A stretch of 7,890 bases of DNA, taken from an uncultured Pelagibacteraceae bacterium (GTDB lineage Bacteria > Pseudomonadota > Alphaproteobacteria > Pelagibacterales > Pelagibacteraceae). How positions within the stretch are numbered: position 1 is the stretch's first letter; every line of letters begins with the position of its first letter. The DNA is taken from the NCBI GenBank assembly GCA_902597695.1, contig CACJYH010000025.1, positions 1-7,890 of the forward strand. Reading direction: 5' to 3'. The notes under the pieces were generated by a model. The model had not been told where the DNA came from. It saw only the letters and a list, made by a program, of their open reading frames with translations, and ran no database searches. Of the stretch, positions 1-6,383 are shown piece after piece. Made by a program: the position numbers and the translations under genes.

Positions 1-686
1 TTCAAGTTTATCAAAATAAGATTATTGTAAGAAAAACCTTCTTTTAAAAAAAATTTATTCTTTACTATTAAAGGTTTTATAATCAAATCAAGAACTTTAT
101 CAAATATTGAGATAATTTTTAATTTAAAAGGGTTACCAGATTCTCTTTGGATAAAGTTTTTTTTATAAAATTTTCTGTGGAGTTTGAATTTAATTTTATT
201 TTTAAATTCAGATTTTCTAAACAATAAAATTTTTTTTATATGGAAAAAATTAAAAACATCATTTTCATGAGCAAGATCCATAAAGTCCAAAGCATCTAAA
301 TAATCGTTTATACTTGGATCAATTTTAATATCATTGATCAAAAACTTCTTTTTTTTTTTTATCAACTCGTCCAATAATAGCCATCTAAAATAAATAAATT
401 GTAAATAATTACCAACCCATAATGAAATCATATAACTAATTAGTTTTTTAGAAAATTTTTTTTTATGATAAATAAAAATATATTCTGATAATATGTTGGT
501 CACTTCAGGCCTGATCTTATCTATATAATTATAAGCTTTAATTTTTTTTTTATAGTTATTTAATGGTTTTTTTAAAATATCTCTTTTAAAATTTTTACCT
601 GATGCCCAATCAGACAAAAAAAAGGTTTCTTGATTAATTTTTTTTGGCTTATCCAAATCTGTTAGTATTAGATTAAATCGTTTCAC
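1..686 (-). CDS. LIC12162-family putative transferase, N-terminal part (cut by left edge)
   Basis: The minus-strand frame is open from a GTG at 686-684 to the window edge, giving 228 codons with no stop. The N-terminus has the LIC12162-family pattern: a short beta-strand start (KRFNLILTDLDKP), then FFLSDWAS at about residues 22-29. An aromatic segment follows at about 86-108 (SLWVGNYLQFIYFRWLLLDEL), then an acidic DFMDLAHENDVFNF stretch at about 134-148. Family members are usually about 600 residues, so roughly the last 60 percent lies outside the window. They are annotated as putative transferases and occur in surface polysaccharide or nonulosonic-acid type clusters; the reaction is not established. 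GTG is chosen because an in-frame TAA, the stop of the preceding gene, lies two codons upstream and no ATG occurs until residue 86. No clear Shine-Dalgarno is visible, so translation may be coupled to the upstream gene. The family call rests on recalled motifs. Confidence 0.75.
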   Translation of the reverse strand, partial: MKRFNLILTDLDKPKKINQETFFLSDWASGKNFKRDILKKPLNNYKKKIKAYNYIDKIRPEVTNILSEYIFIYHKKKFSKKLISYMISLWVGNYLQFIYFRWLLLDELIKKKKKFLINDIKIDPSINDYLDALDFMDLAHENDVFNFFHIKKILLFRKSEFKNKIKFKLHRKFYKKNFIQRESGNPFKLKIISIFDKVLDLIIKPLIVKNKFFLKEGFSYNNLILINL

Positions 687-689
687 AAT

Positions 690-2000
690 TTAAATTGAAA
701 TTAAGTTATTTTTCTTTAGGACTGATGATAATTTTTCACATAATTTATAATCTAAATTTATAACTTTTGAAATTTCTTTGATAGATTTTGTACCATCAGC
801 ATATTGTAGAAAATTTAACAAATTCATACTATAATTTTTATTATTTTTAAAATTAATAGAATCGTAGAGATTGTATTTTGATAGATGAGGCTCACAAATA
901 ACTTTTGATTTTGGAATTTTTAATTTAAAAATTTCTTCTATTGAAGATTTCACTATTTTAAAGCCTCCTAGCAAACCTTCAACATTAACTAAGCTAAAGT
1001 TATCTAATGATGTGTGATATTCTTTATACTCTCCAAATTTTGACCTACAAACTGTGACCATTGGTAAATCAACACCCGGAGAGTTAAATTGTCTCTCATC
1101 TGAGCCTCTTTTTAAAAAAGAATATCTTTTAAATTTTATTTTTTTTTTTTGATAATTCTTAGTCAAAACTTTATCAAAAATACTATTATTTATTTTTGAT
1201 TCTACAAAAGAGTGATTTTTATTATCACCAATGCAAGAAAGATTATATCCTCCTATAATTTTTTCTCTGATATAATTTAAATTTTTTGAAATCCAAGCTA
1301 TAGAGCCAATCGTTTCAGGAATAAATAAAAATCTTAAAGATTTTTCTAATTTTTTTTTTGAAAAATATTCAATTAAACTCATTGATACTATTGGACCAGA
1401 CAACTCATTATTTGCCATTGATGGGTGACACAAATAGGTGGATATCAATATTTCTTGTTCTGACTTTCCTGGGAGATATAATTCACCATAGTTTAAAGAT
1501 CCCTTGTTATTGAAGGATGAAATTATTTCAACTCTAAAAAGATCATCTTTTTTATATTGATTTAATATTTTTTTTTTTGTTTTGTCTGTACAACAAAAAC
1601 CCCAGTTTTTTCTATAATAACTTGTTACATAAGGTATCGCATCAGGTTGATTTGGTAATGAATAAATTTTTTTTAACAAATCATCTCTTTTCAAAATAGT
1701 TTTAAGTGGTTTTGAATAGTTCATTATGTGTAAATTACTATTTCTAAAATCAATTATTTTATTATGATCCTTATCAATTATATATGCTTCTTCGATATTC
1801 CACTCAGGTGGAATTTTCCAATCAAAAACTTTAGTTCCACTTTTAATACTTTTAATTTTGAGATTACTAAATCTTTTTTTGATTAAAAATAAAGATTTTT
1901 TAATTCCCTTACCTGTAATACTTCGGCAAATTTTAAACATATTTTTTTCAACATATGACTTATGTCTTGAAATGATTTTTCTATCTATGTTTTTTTTCAT
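690..2000 (-). CDS. DUF4910-family M28-like zinc aminopeptidase homologue with C-terminal winged helix
   Basis: This 436-residue protein (counted from the ATG at 2000) matches the DUF4910/DUF2172 aminopeptidase-like family. An N-terminal helix with ICRSITGKG at about 24-32 is followed by the inserted DUF2172-like beta domain (FDWKIPPEWN at about 59-68, then DFRNSNLHIMNYSKP). The metallopeptidase core follows: YLCHPSMANNELSGP at about 189-203, FIPET at about 226-230, GSDERQFNSPGVDLPM at about 299-314 and EYHTSLDN at about 327-334. The His of CHPS, the Asn/Glu of ANNELSG, the Glu of PET, the Asp of SDER and the His of YHTSLDN are the likely metal or catalytic positions by analogy with M28 enzymes. 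The last 40 or so residues (DGTKSIKEISKVINL onward) look like the small winged helix typical of this family. Such genes often sit in surface-glycan clusters, and the true substrate is unknown. An in-frame TTG at 2018 would add six residues; ATG is preferred, with GAGA about 12 nt upstream. Confidence 0.85.
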   Translation of the reverse strand: MKKNIDRKIISRHKSYVEKNMFKICRSITGKGIKKSLFLIKKRFSNLKIKSIKSGTKVFDWKIPPEWNIEEAYIIDKDHNKIIDFRNSNLHIMNYSKPLKTILKRDDLLKKIYSLPNQPDAIPYVTSYYRKNWGFCCTDKTKKKILNQYKKDDLFRVEIISSFNNKGSLNYGELYLPGKSEQEILISTYLCHPSMANNELSGPIVSMSLIEYFSKKKLEKSLRFLFIPETIGSIAWISKNLNYIREKIIGGYNLSCIGDNKNHSFVESKINNSIFDKVLTKNYQKKKIKFKRYSFLKRGSDERQFNSPGVDLPMVTVCRSKFGEYKEYHTSLDNFSLVNVEGLLGGFKIVKSSIEEIFKLKIPKSKVICEPHLSKYNLYDSINFKNNKNYSMNLLNFLQYADGTKSIKEISKVINLDYKLCEKLSSVLKKNNLISI

Positions 2001-2136
2001 AAAATTATTTTTTCTCAAATATCATTAATTTTGATTTCTAGATTTTTATGTTTTGTTTTTCTAACCATCCTCAATTATTTTGAAAATCATTCTTTCTCAA
2101 AGCTTTTACCTTGTATTTTTTTTCTAGTATTCGAAA

Positions 2137-2162
2137 AGATTTGGTCCAATAAAACCAAATCT
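2137..2162. repeat. Perfect 9-bp inverted repeat with 8-nt loop
   Basis: AGATTTGGT at 2137-2145 is the exact complement of ACCAAATCT at 2154-2162, with an 8-base spacer. It has more G/C than its surroundings. Read on the minus strand, the hairpin is followed by only a short T run, so it is a poor intrinsic terminator. It lies about 140 bases upstream of the aminopeptidase-like gene, either in its leader or as an operator-like site. Function is unknown. Confidence 0.5.
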
Positions 2163-2548
2163 ACAAATAATTAAGATTTCTTTCATATGATTGTTGTTTG
2201 TTATATTTAAACATCCATTTATATATATTCTATTCATATATTAAAGAAATATTAAAATTAACCTTAAAGATAAAACCAATAAATTTTAACAAGTATGTCT
2301 AAAATTCTATGGAAAAAAATTTTTCAAAGGTTATGTATTTAATGATACAAACCCATAAAATAAAAAATGTATAAGAACTATTGACTTAAAAAATTTAAAT
2401 TTTTTTGACTTTGGATTAATAACCAAATTGACCTAAAATTGCTGAATATAATATATTATAAAATGAAAAATTTAATTGAATTTGTTTACTCTGTAAATCA
2501 GATAACTTTTTTATGTAAAAACTGACGCATTATAAAATATTAACTTTC

Positions 2549-2576
2549 AATAAATATGATAATATTTATTTATAAT
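2549..2576 (+). promoter_or_regulatory. Candidate -10 box (TATAAT) abutting a 9-bp inverted repeat
   Basis: A consensus TATAAT at 2571-2576 sits 41 bases upstream of the oxidoreductase ATG. No good -35 box is visible at 16-18 bases. Directly before it, 2549-2557 (AATAAATAT) is perfectly complementary to 2562-2570 (ATATTTATT) with a 4-base centre. An operator-like palindrome touching the -10 box would fit regulation of the plus-strand operon, but all-AT repeats arise easily by chance here. Confidence 0.35.
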
Positions 2577-2616
2577 CCATGATTTTAATTAACAATTTTT
2601 TTAAAGTGGCCTAAAG

Positions 2617-3654
2617 ATGAATAAAGGAATATTTTCTATCCCTGTTTATAATCAAAAAACTTCGATGAACAAAATGTTAAATGAAGTAATTGAACAAGTT
2701 ATTAAAGCAGATGAGTGGGGATTGAAAGAAGCTTTTTTTGGAGAGCATATAACTGACAAACATGAGAAAATTACTTCTAGTTTGATGATGGTTGCTACGT
2801 TAGCCAAACTCACTAAAAAAATAAAACTAGGTACATTAACAACTAACTTAAATTTTTATAATCCAGCAGTAGTAGCAGCACTAGTCTCAATAGCTGATAA
2901 TCTAAGTGAAGGAAGATTAATGTTGGGAATTGGGAGTGGTGCAAATATGTCTGATATAGAAGCTATCGACTCAATTGATAAAAATAATCACGCTTTAACA
3001 CTTGAGACAGAGGCAATAGTAAAAAAATTACTTAAAAGTGACTCACTGGTTAATATTCAAAGTGAAAATTTTAAAGTTTCAACTGAAAAATATGGAAATA
3101 ATGATTTAGGACTTGGTTATTTTAATGACCTATATAATAAAAGAGAAGATTTAGATATTGTCATGCCTGCACTAAATGCAAATTCATATAATGTTAAACT
3201 TTGTGCAAAAAACCAATGGTCAATTGTAATTTCTAATTTTTGCTCTGAAGAAATAATTGAAAACCATATCAACAGTTATTTGGAGCATTCTCCACTTGAT
3301 AAAAAAAACGCATATAAAAAGATAAAATTAAGTAAATTAATTTTTGCCCATAATGATAAAAATAAAGCTGAAGACCTTGCATATTCTGACAAATCACCCT
3401 TTATGGAAGTCACTAAAGCTATTTATACTAAATTGAAAAAATTTAATAAACACTCTTGTTTTGGCAGAAATGTAAATAGTGTTCAGGATGCTGCAAAAAG
3501 TATTTTGCTTTATGGAAATCCTGAGCAAATTTCAAAACATTTAACAGAAAAATATAAAGATTTATCTTCAATAGTTTATGTTACTGTACCTATTACTGGA
3601 AATGATGACTTTGATAATTCATTAGAAATTTTTTCAAAACATGTTGGAATTTAA
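2617..3654 (+). CDS. LLM-class (luciferase-like) flavin-dependent oxidoreductase
   Basis: This is a 345-residue bacterial-luciferase-like TIM-barrel protein, a usual length for the family. These cytosolic enzymes use reduced FMN or F420, often with O2, to oxidise small molecules. Visible signatures are GIFSIPVY at the first strand, AFFGEHI at 39-45 with His44 in the position of the conserved catalytic His of luciferase alpha, KIKLGTLTTNLNFYNPAVVA at about 68-87, and the highly typical SIADNLSEGRLMLGIGSG at 91-108. GNPEQISKHL near the C-terminus is the usual family ending motif. It is the first gene of the plus-strand operon, and its 3' end overlaps the next gene by 14 bases. The start is the first ATG in frame after the gap; AAAGTGG at 2603-2609 is a weak ribosome-binding candidate. 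Substrate is unknown. The family call is firm; monooxygenase rather than reductase activity is inferred. Confidence 0.9.
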   Translation: MNKGIFSIPVYNQKTSMNKMLNEVIEQVIKADEWGLKEAFFGEHITDKHEKITSSLMMVATLAKLTKKIKLGTLTTNLNFYNPAVVAALVSIADNLSEGRLMLGIGSGANMSDIEAIDSIDKNNHALTLETEAIVKKLLKSDSLVNIQSENFKVSTEKYGNNDLGLGYFNDLYNKREDLDIVMPALNANSYNVKLCAKNQWSIVISNFCSEEIIENHINSYLEHSPLDKKNAYKKIKLSKLIFAHNDKNKAEDLAYSDKSPFMEVTKAIYTKLKKFNKHSCFGRNVNSVQDAAKSILLYGNPEQISKHLTEKYKDLSSIVYVTVPITGNDDFDNSLEIFSKHVGI

Positions 3655-4777
3655 GAGTATCATTATAGAATCTGAGGTTTCTAAAGAAGTATTAAAATCA
3701 ATCATAGATAAAACAAAAATTAATTATAAAAAACTTAAAATTTTACAATTAAAAACAAAAATTAGTAAACTACAGAAAGACTATGAAAGTAAAAAGATAA
3801 AGTACAAAAGTAATTTAAATTACAAGTATGAAATTTTTTGGAATATAGTTGAGGAAAAATACAATAAAAAAATAAATTTAGTTAAAAGAAATCAAAACAA
3901 TAAGAATAAAAACTACAATATTATTTATTCAGACTTTGCTAATGTTCTAGGTTTTCTCCCATCACTATTAACATTGCTATTATTTGATAAAGAAATAAAA
4001 AATTTGATTAAATATGACTCTTTGTTTAATAATCTTCAAAAATCTGGTGATTTTGATCATATAAGTTCTGAACAAAAAATTTCGTTTATAAGAAAAGTAC
4101 TTCGAGGAAAAATATCTATTATTACCCCTCTTTGTCCAGATTATGAACATGTTCATATTGGAATGGGTCTCTACAAATATACATTTAATCAATTAAACGA
4201 TGGATTAGGTCTAATTGGTAAAAGATTAGTTAAAATTATAAAAGATATACATGAGGTACTTAATAACTTTGGTATTCCTTTTACCCATCATGCTTATTAT
4301 GGGGATTTTGAGGCATATTCTAAAACAATTTGTAAAAGAGTTGGTGTCACTGAAAAAGAATTCATTGAAAAATTGATTGTAAGCTCAAAAAAAATGAAAA
4401 AAAAGATTAAGGAGATACATAAAACTGAACTTTTAGTTAATTCACTTTTATCAAAAAAAAAATGGCTACAAAATTGTAAAAAAAACGAAAAGAAAATTTA
4501 TAATTTAATAAAGACAAATATGGCTTTCAAAAAAAAAATATACGATATTTTGCCATCTAGAATGGAGCTTTATAAAACTTGGTATCCTGATTTAGATGAC
4601 AAAAAATATCTCAATCTTTTAGTAACTCAAGGCGCTGAATACACAACAATGGGTGACTTGTTTTTTAAAAAAATAAAAAATCCTGTAGTATTTGGTTTAG
4701 ATCATCCGAAGATGGCTATATTTTATAATGTAAATGTGGATATTCCTGTATTATATGGAAAGCCTAAATATGTTTAA
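3641..4777 (+). CDS. Unrecognised 378-residue protein, conserved-looking C-terminal two thirds
   Basis: I do not recognise this family with confidence. The first 95 residues are Lys-rich, mostly helical and possibly coiled coil. A hydrophobic stretch (NVLGFLPSLLTLLLF, about 101-115) is too short and isolated to call a membrane anchor. From about 157 the protein looks enzyme-like: ISIITPLCPDYEHVH at 158-172, YTFNQLNDGLGLIGKRL at 180-196, FTHHAYYGDFEAYSK at 214-228, VGVTEKEFIEKL at 234-245, SRMELY at 306-311, and a C-terminal QGAEYTTMGDL at 330-340 followed by DHPKMAIFYNVNVDIPVLYG at 354-373. Conserved-type Cys, His, Asp and Glu clusters suggest catalysis or metal binding. The 14-base overlap with the flavin enzyme argues for coupled translation and a shared pathway. 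A loose resemblance in spacing to isonitrile synthases (DIT1/PvcA) or cyclodipeptide synthases was considered but is unproven. Coding reality is well supported by length, codon use and gene order. Confidence 0.85.
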   Translation: MLEFKSIIIESEVSKEVLKSIIDKTKINYKKLKILQLKTKISKLQKDYESKKIKYKSNLNYKYEIFWNIVEEKYNKKINLVKRNQNNKNKNYNIIYSDFANVLGFLPSLLTLLLFDKEIKNLIKYDSLFNNLQKSGDFDHISSEQKISFIRKVLRGKISIITPLCPDYEHVHIGMGLYKYTFNQLNDGLGLIGKRLVKIIKDIHEVLNNFGIPFTHHAYYGDFEAYSKTICKRVGVTEKEFIEKLIVSSKKMKKKIKEIHKTELLVNSLLSKKKWLQNCKKNEKKIYNLIKTNMAFKKKIYDILPSRMELYKTWYPDLDDKKYLNLLVTQGAEYTTMGDLFFKKIKNPVVFGLDHPKMAIFYNVNVDIPVLYGKPKYV

Positions 4778-4833
4778 GAACTTCAAAATAAAATTTTTGA
4801 TTTGAAAAAAATATTAAATCATTTAAACACTGC

Positions 4834-5469
4834 ATGATGACTACAATTAGTATAAGTGATCTAAAGAAAAGTTATTTACAAAGGGGAACGATAATGGTTC
4901 CATTCAAATCTAGGAATAATCCTCTTTCATTCAAAGACTTCAATAATTTAAAAAATTATTGTCAAAAAGTTGAAAAAGAATTTATTACCATTGGAGATGC
5001 TGGTGAAAAAAACCATTTATTGGTTGGCAGATTTATGACTGATAAAATAAAACCTGAAATAGTAAAAAATAAGTATTCAAAAAAAGTTATCTCTATTTTA
5101 AAAAAAAAAAGAATAACGGATTTTATTAAAAAGATCATTAAAACAAAAAAAAAAGTTTATTTAAGAAGAATTCAATTTAACCAAATAGAAAAAAATTGTT
5201 TTGTTGGCTATCATTTAGATGTTGATAGTAATCCAGATTATCAGGTAGCATGCGTGATACAACTTGGAAATAAATTTACAGGAGGCATTTATAGAGTATA
5301 TCAAAAGAACAATAAAAGAAAATTTTATGATTATCCACCTACAGAAGGAAGCTTGATTGTTAGTAATTGTCTTTATCCACATGAGGTCACAACTGTTAAA
5401 AGTGGCAAAAGGGGATCTTTGGTCTTTTTTATTTCTTTTAGTAAGGGATTGAATAAAAGAAAAACATAA
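4834..5469 (+). CDS. Small Fe(II)/2-oxoglutarate-dependent oxygenase
   Basis: This is a 211-residue protein whose second half carries the double-stranded beta-helix oxygenase signature. His127-x-Asp129 (GYHLDVD) and His183 (YPHEVT) form the iron facial triad, and Arg193 in SGKRGSLVFFIS is positioned to bind the 2-oxoglutarate carboxylate. GGIYRVY at about 150-156 and EGSLIVSN at about 171-178 match the usual core strands of prolyl-4-hydroxylase-like 2OG-Fe(II) enzymes. It would hydroxylate or otherwise oxidise a small molecule or residue in the cytosol; the substrate is unknown. It lies 56 bases after the unknown gene and directly touches the aminotransferase gene. The start is uncertain. ATGs at 4834 and 4837 have no clear ribosome-binding site, whereas ATG at 4894 (residue 21) follows AAGGGGA at 4881-4887 with a 6-base gap, which would give a 191-residue protein. 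Confidence 0.88.
   Translation: MMTTISISDLKKSYLQRGTIMVPFKSRNNPLSFKDFNNLKNYCQKVEKEFITIGDAGEKNHLLVGRFMTDKIKPEIVKNKYSKKVISILKKKRITDFIKKIIKTKKKVYLRRIQFNQIEKNCFVGYHLDVDSNPDYQVACVIQLGNKFTGGIYRVYQKNNKRKFYDYPPTEGSLIVSNCLYPHEVTTVKSGKRGSLVFFISFSKGLNKRKT
4881..4896 (+). promoter_or_regulatory. Shine-Dalgarno-like AAGGGGA before an internal ATG
   Basis: AAGGGGA at 4881-4887 followed after 6 bases by ATG at 4894 is the best ribosome-binding-like match noticed in the window. It suggests that the oxygenase may start at codon 21 of the longer frame. The intervening 20 residues still read like ordinary protein, so the choice is open. Confidence 0.35.
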
Positions 5470-6357
5470 ATGGATTTTTCAAAATTAAAGGGAGTAATCT
5501 ATTTCAACGGCAAATTTATAGACTCTAAAAAAGCAAAAATTCATGTTTTAAATCATTCATTACATTTTGCTTCATCAATATTTGAGGGTATAGGGGTTTA
5601 TAATGGTAAGCCTCTTTTTTTGAAGGAGCACTTGTTAAGATTGAAAAGATCAGCAAAAATAATGAGGCTATCAATGCCTACTTCAGTTAATAAATTAGAA
5701 ATAATCTCAAGACAACTAGTAAAAAAAAATAAAATTGAAAATGGGTATATAAGACCAATAATATATAGATCAAGTCATTCTATGTCACCTGAAACAAAAC
5801 TGTGTAAATCTGAAATAGCTATAGCAGCTTGGAAATGGGGGAAACTTTTTGATAAACCAGCTTTATCTTTAGAAATTTCTAAATACCCAAAACTAAATTA
5901 TAAAATATATCCAATTAACGCTAAATCATCTGGATCTTATCAGACCTCAGTTTTAGCAAGAGCAGATTTAGAGAAAACTAAATTTGATGATTGTTTAATG
6001 GTTGATTTAAAAGGAAACATAGCAGAAACTAGTGCATGTAATATTTTTTGGATTAAAAATGAAAAAGTTTATACTCCTTTGACCCACTCAATTTTAGATG
6101 GTGTCACTAGAAGGTGCATAATCAAACTATGCAAAATGAATAGGATTAATATTTCAATAAATAATTATAAGTTAAATAAAATTTATAATGCCGATAGTGT
6201 ATTTACAACTGGAACAGCGGCTGAAATACAAATAATAGACAAAATTAAAAATCAAAAATTTGATGTAAATTCAAAAATAATTCAATTTTTGATTGAAAAA
6301 TATCAATTTATAAAAAATGCTGGTCCTAACTTAATTAGTGATATTAAAAAGATATAA
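5470..6357 (+). CDS. Fold-type IV PLP aminotransferase, IlvE-like (branched-chain amino acid type)
   Basis: This 295-residue protein is close to the usual length of about 300 for bacterial IlvE-type enzymes, which transfer the amino group between branched-chain amino acids or related substrates and 2-oxoglutarate. Signatures are IYFNGKFID at 10-18, HSLHFASSIFEGIGVY at 29-44, HLLRLKRSAKIM at 54-65 and GYIRPIIYR at 92-100. Lys152 in INAKSSGSYQTS is the predicted Schiff-base lysine. Glu186 in GNIAETSACNIF should contact the pyridine nitrogen of PLP, and ILDGVTRR at 208-215 and TTGTAAEI at 246-253 provide phosphate contacts. The ATG follows the oxygenase stop with no gap, so the two are almost certainly co-translated. 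It could be a housekeeping ilvE, but its place as the last gene of an accessory operon suggests a dedicated pathway role; D-amino acid or aminodeoxychorismate-lyase relatives are less likely given the sequence pattern. Confidence 0.88.
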   Translation: MDFSKLKGVIYFNGKFIDSKKAKIHVLNHSLHFASSIFEGIGVYNGKPLFLKEHLLRLKRSAKIMRLSMPTSVNKLEIISRQLVKKNKIENGYIRPIIYRSSHSMSPETKLCKSEIAIAAWKWGKLFDKPALSLEISKYPKLNYKIYPINAKSSGSYQTSVLARADLEKTKFDDCLMVDLKGNIAETSACNIFWIKNEKVYTPLTHSILDGVTRRCIIKLCKMNRINISINNYKLNKIYNADSVFTTGTAAEIQIIDKIKNQKFDVNSKIIQFLIEKYQFIKNAGPNLISDIKKI

Positions 6358-6383
6358 ATATTTTACGAGAAAAAAATATTTAT
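6354..6383. terminator. Candidate bidirectional terminator hairpin between convergent genes
   Basis: ATAAATATTTT at 6354-6364 is perfectly complementary to AAAATATTTAT at 6373-6383, an 11-bp stem with an 8-base loop. The left arm contains the stop codon of the aminotransferase (6355-6357) and the right arm contains the stop of the radical SAM gene (6380-6382). The position fits a shared terminator. The stem is all A/T and no long T run follows on either strand, so its strength is doubtful. Confidence 0.4.

Larger units (their letters stand above)
2001..2616. other. Gene-free divergent intergenic region
   Basis: About 615 bases lie between the divergent starts at 2000 (minus) and 2617 (plus). 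No open frame longer than about 20 codons with convincing coding character was seen. The region is almost entirely A and T. It should hold the promoters of both transcription units, and it contains three inverted-repeat or palindromic segments (2137-2162, 2388-2405, 2549-2570) and three TTGAC boxes (2381, 2405, 2428). This is long for a genome whose genes otherwise touch or overlap, so a regulatory or small-RNA role is possible, but nothing in the sequence proves one. Confidence 0.7.

Noticed and set aside
2001..2018. TTG start at 2018 for the aminopeptidase-like gene
   Set aside because: It adds only six Lys/Asn-rich residues; the ATG at 2000 fits the family N-terminus better and has a GAGA element upstream.
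2137..2162. Intrinsic terminator reading of the inverted repeat
   Set aside because: The following T run is very short on the minus strand and absent on the plus strand, and no gene ends there.
2295..2342. Short frame of 15 codons starting MSKILWKK
   Set aside because: No ribosome-binding site or context; length is within chance expectation.
2463..2525. Short frame of 20 codons starting MKNLIEFVYS, just after possible promoter-like boxes
   Set aside because: Too short, no ribosome-binding site, and AT-rich DNA gives such frames by chance. No run of a single amino acid suggests a leader peptide.
3980..4192. 70-codon open frame on the minus strand inside the unknown plus-strand gene
   Set aside because: It lies wholly within a well-supported gene in another frame, has no recognisable motif and no start signal. 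It is a shadow frame.
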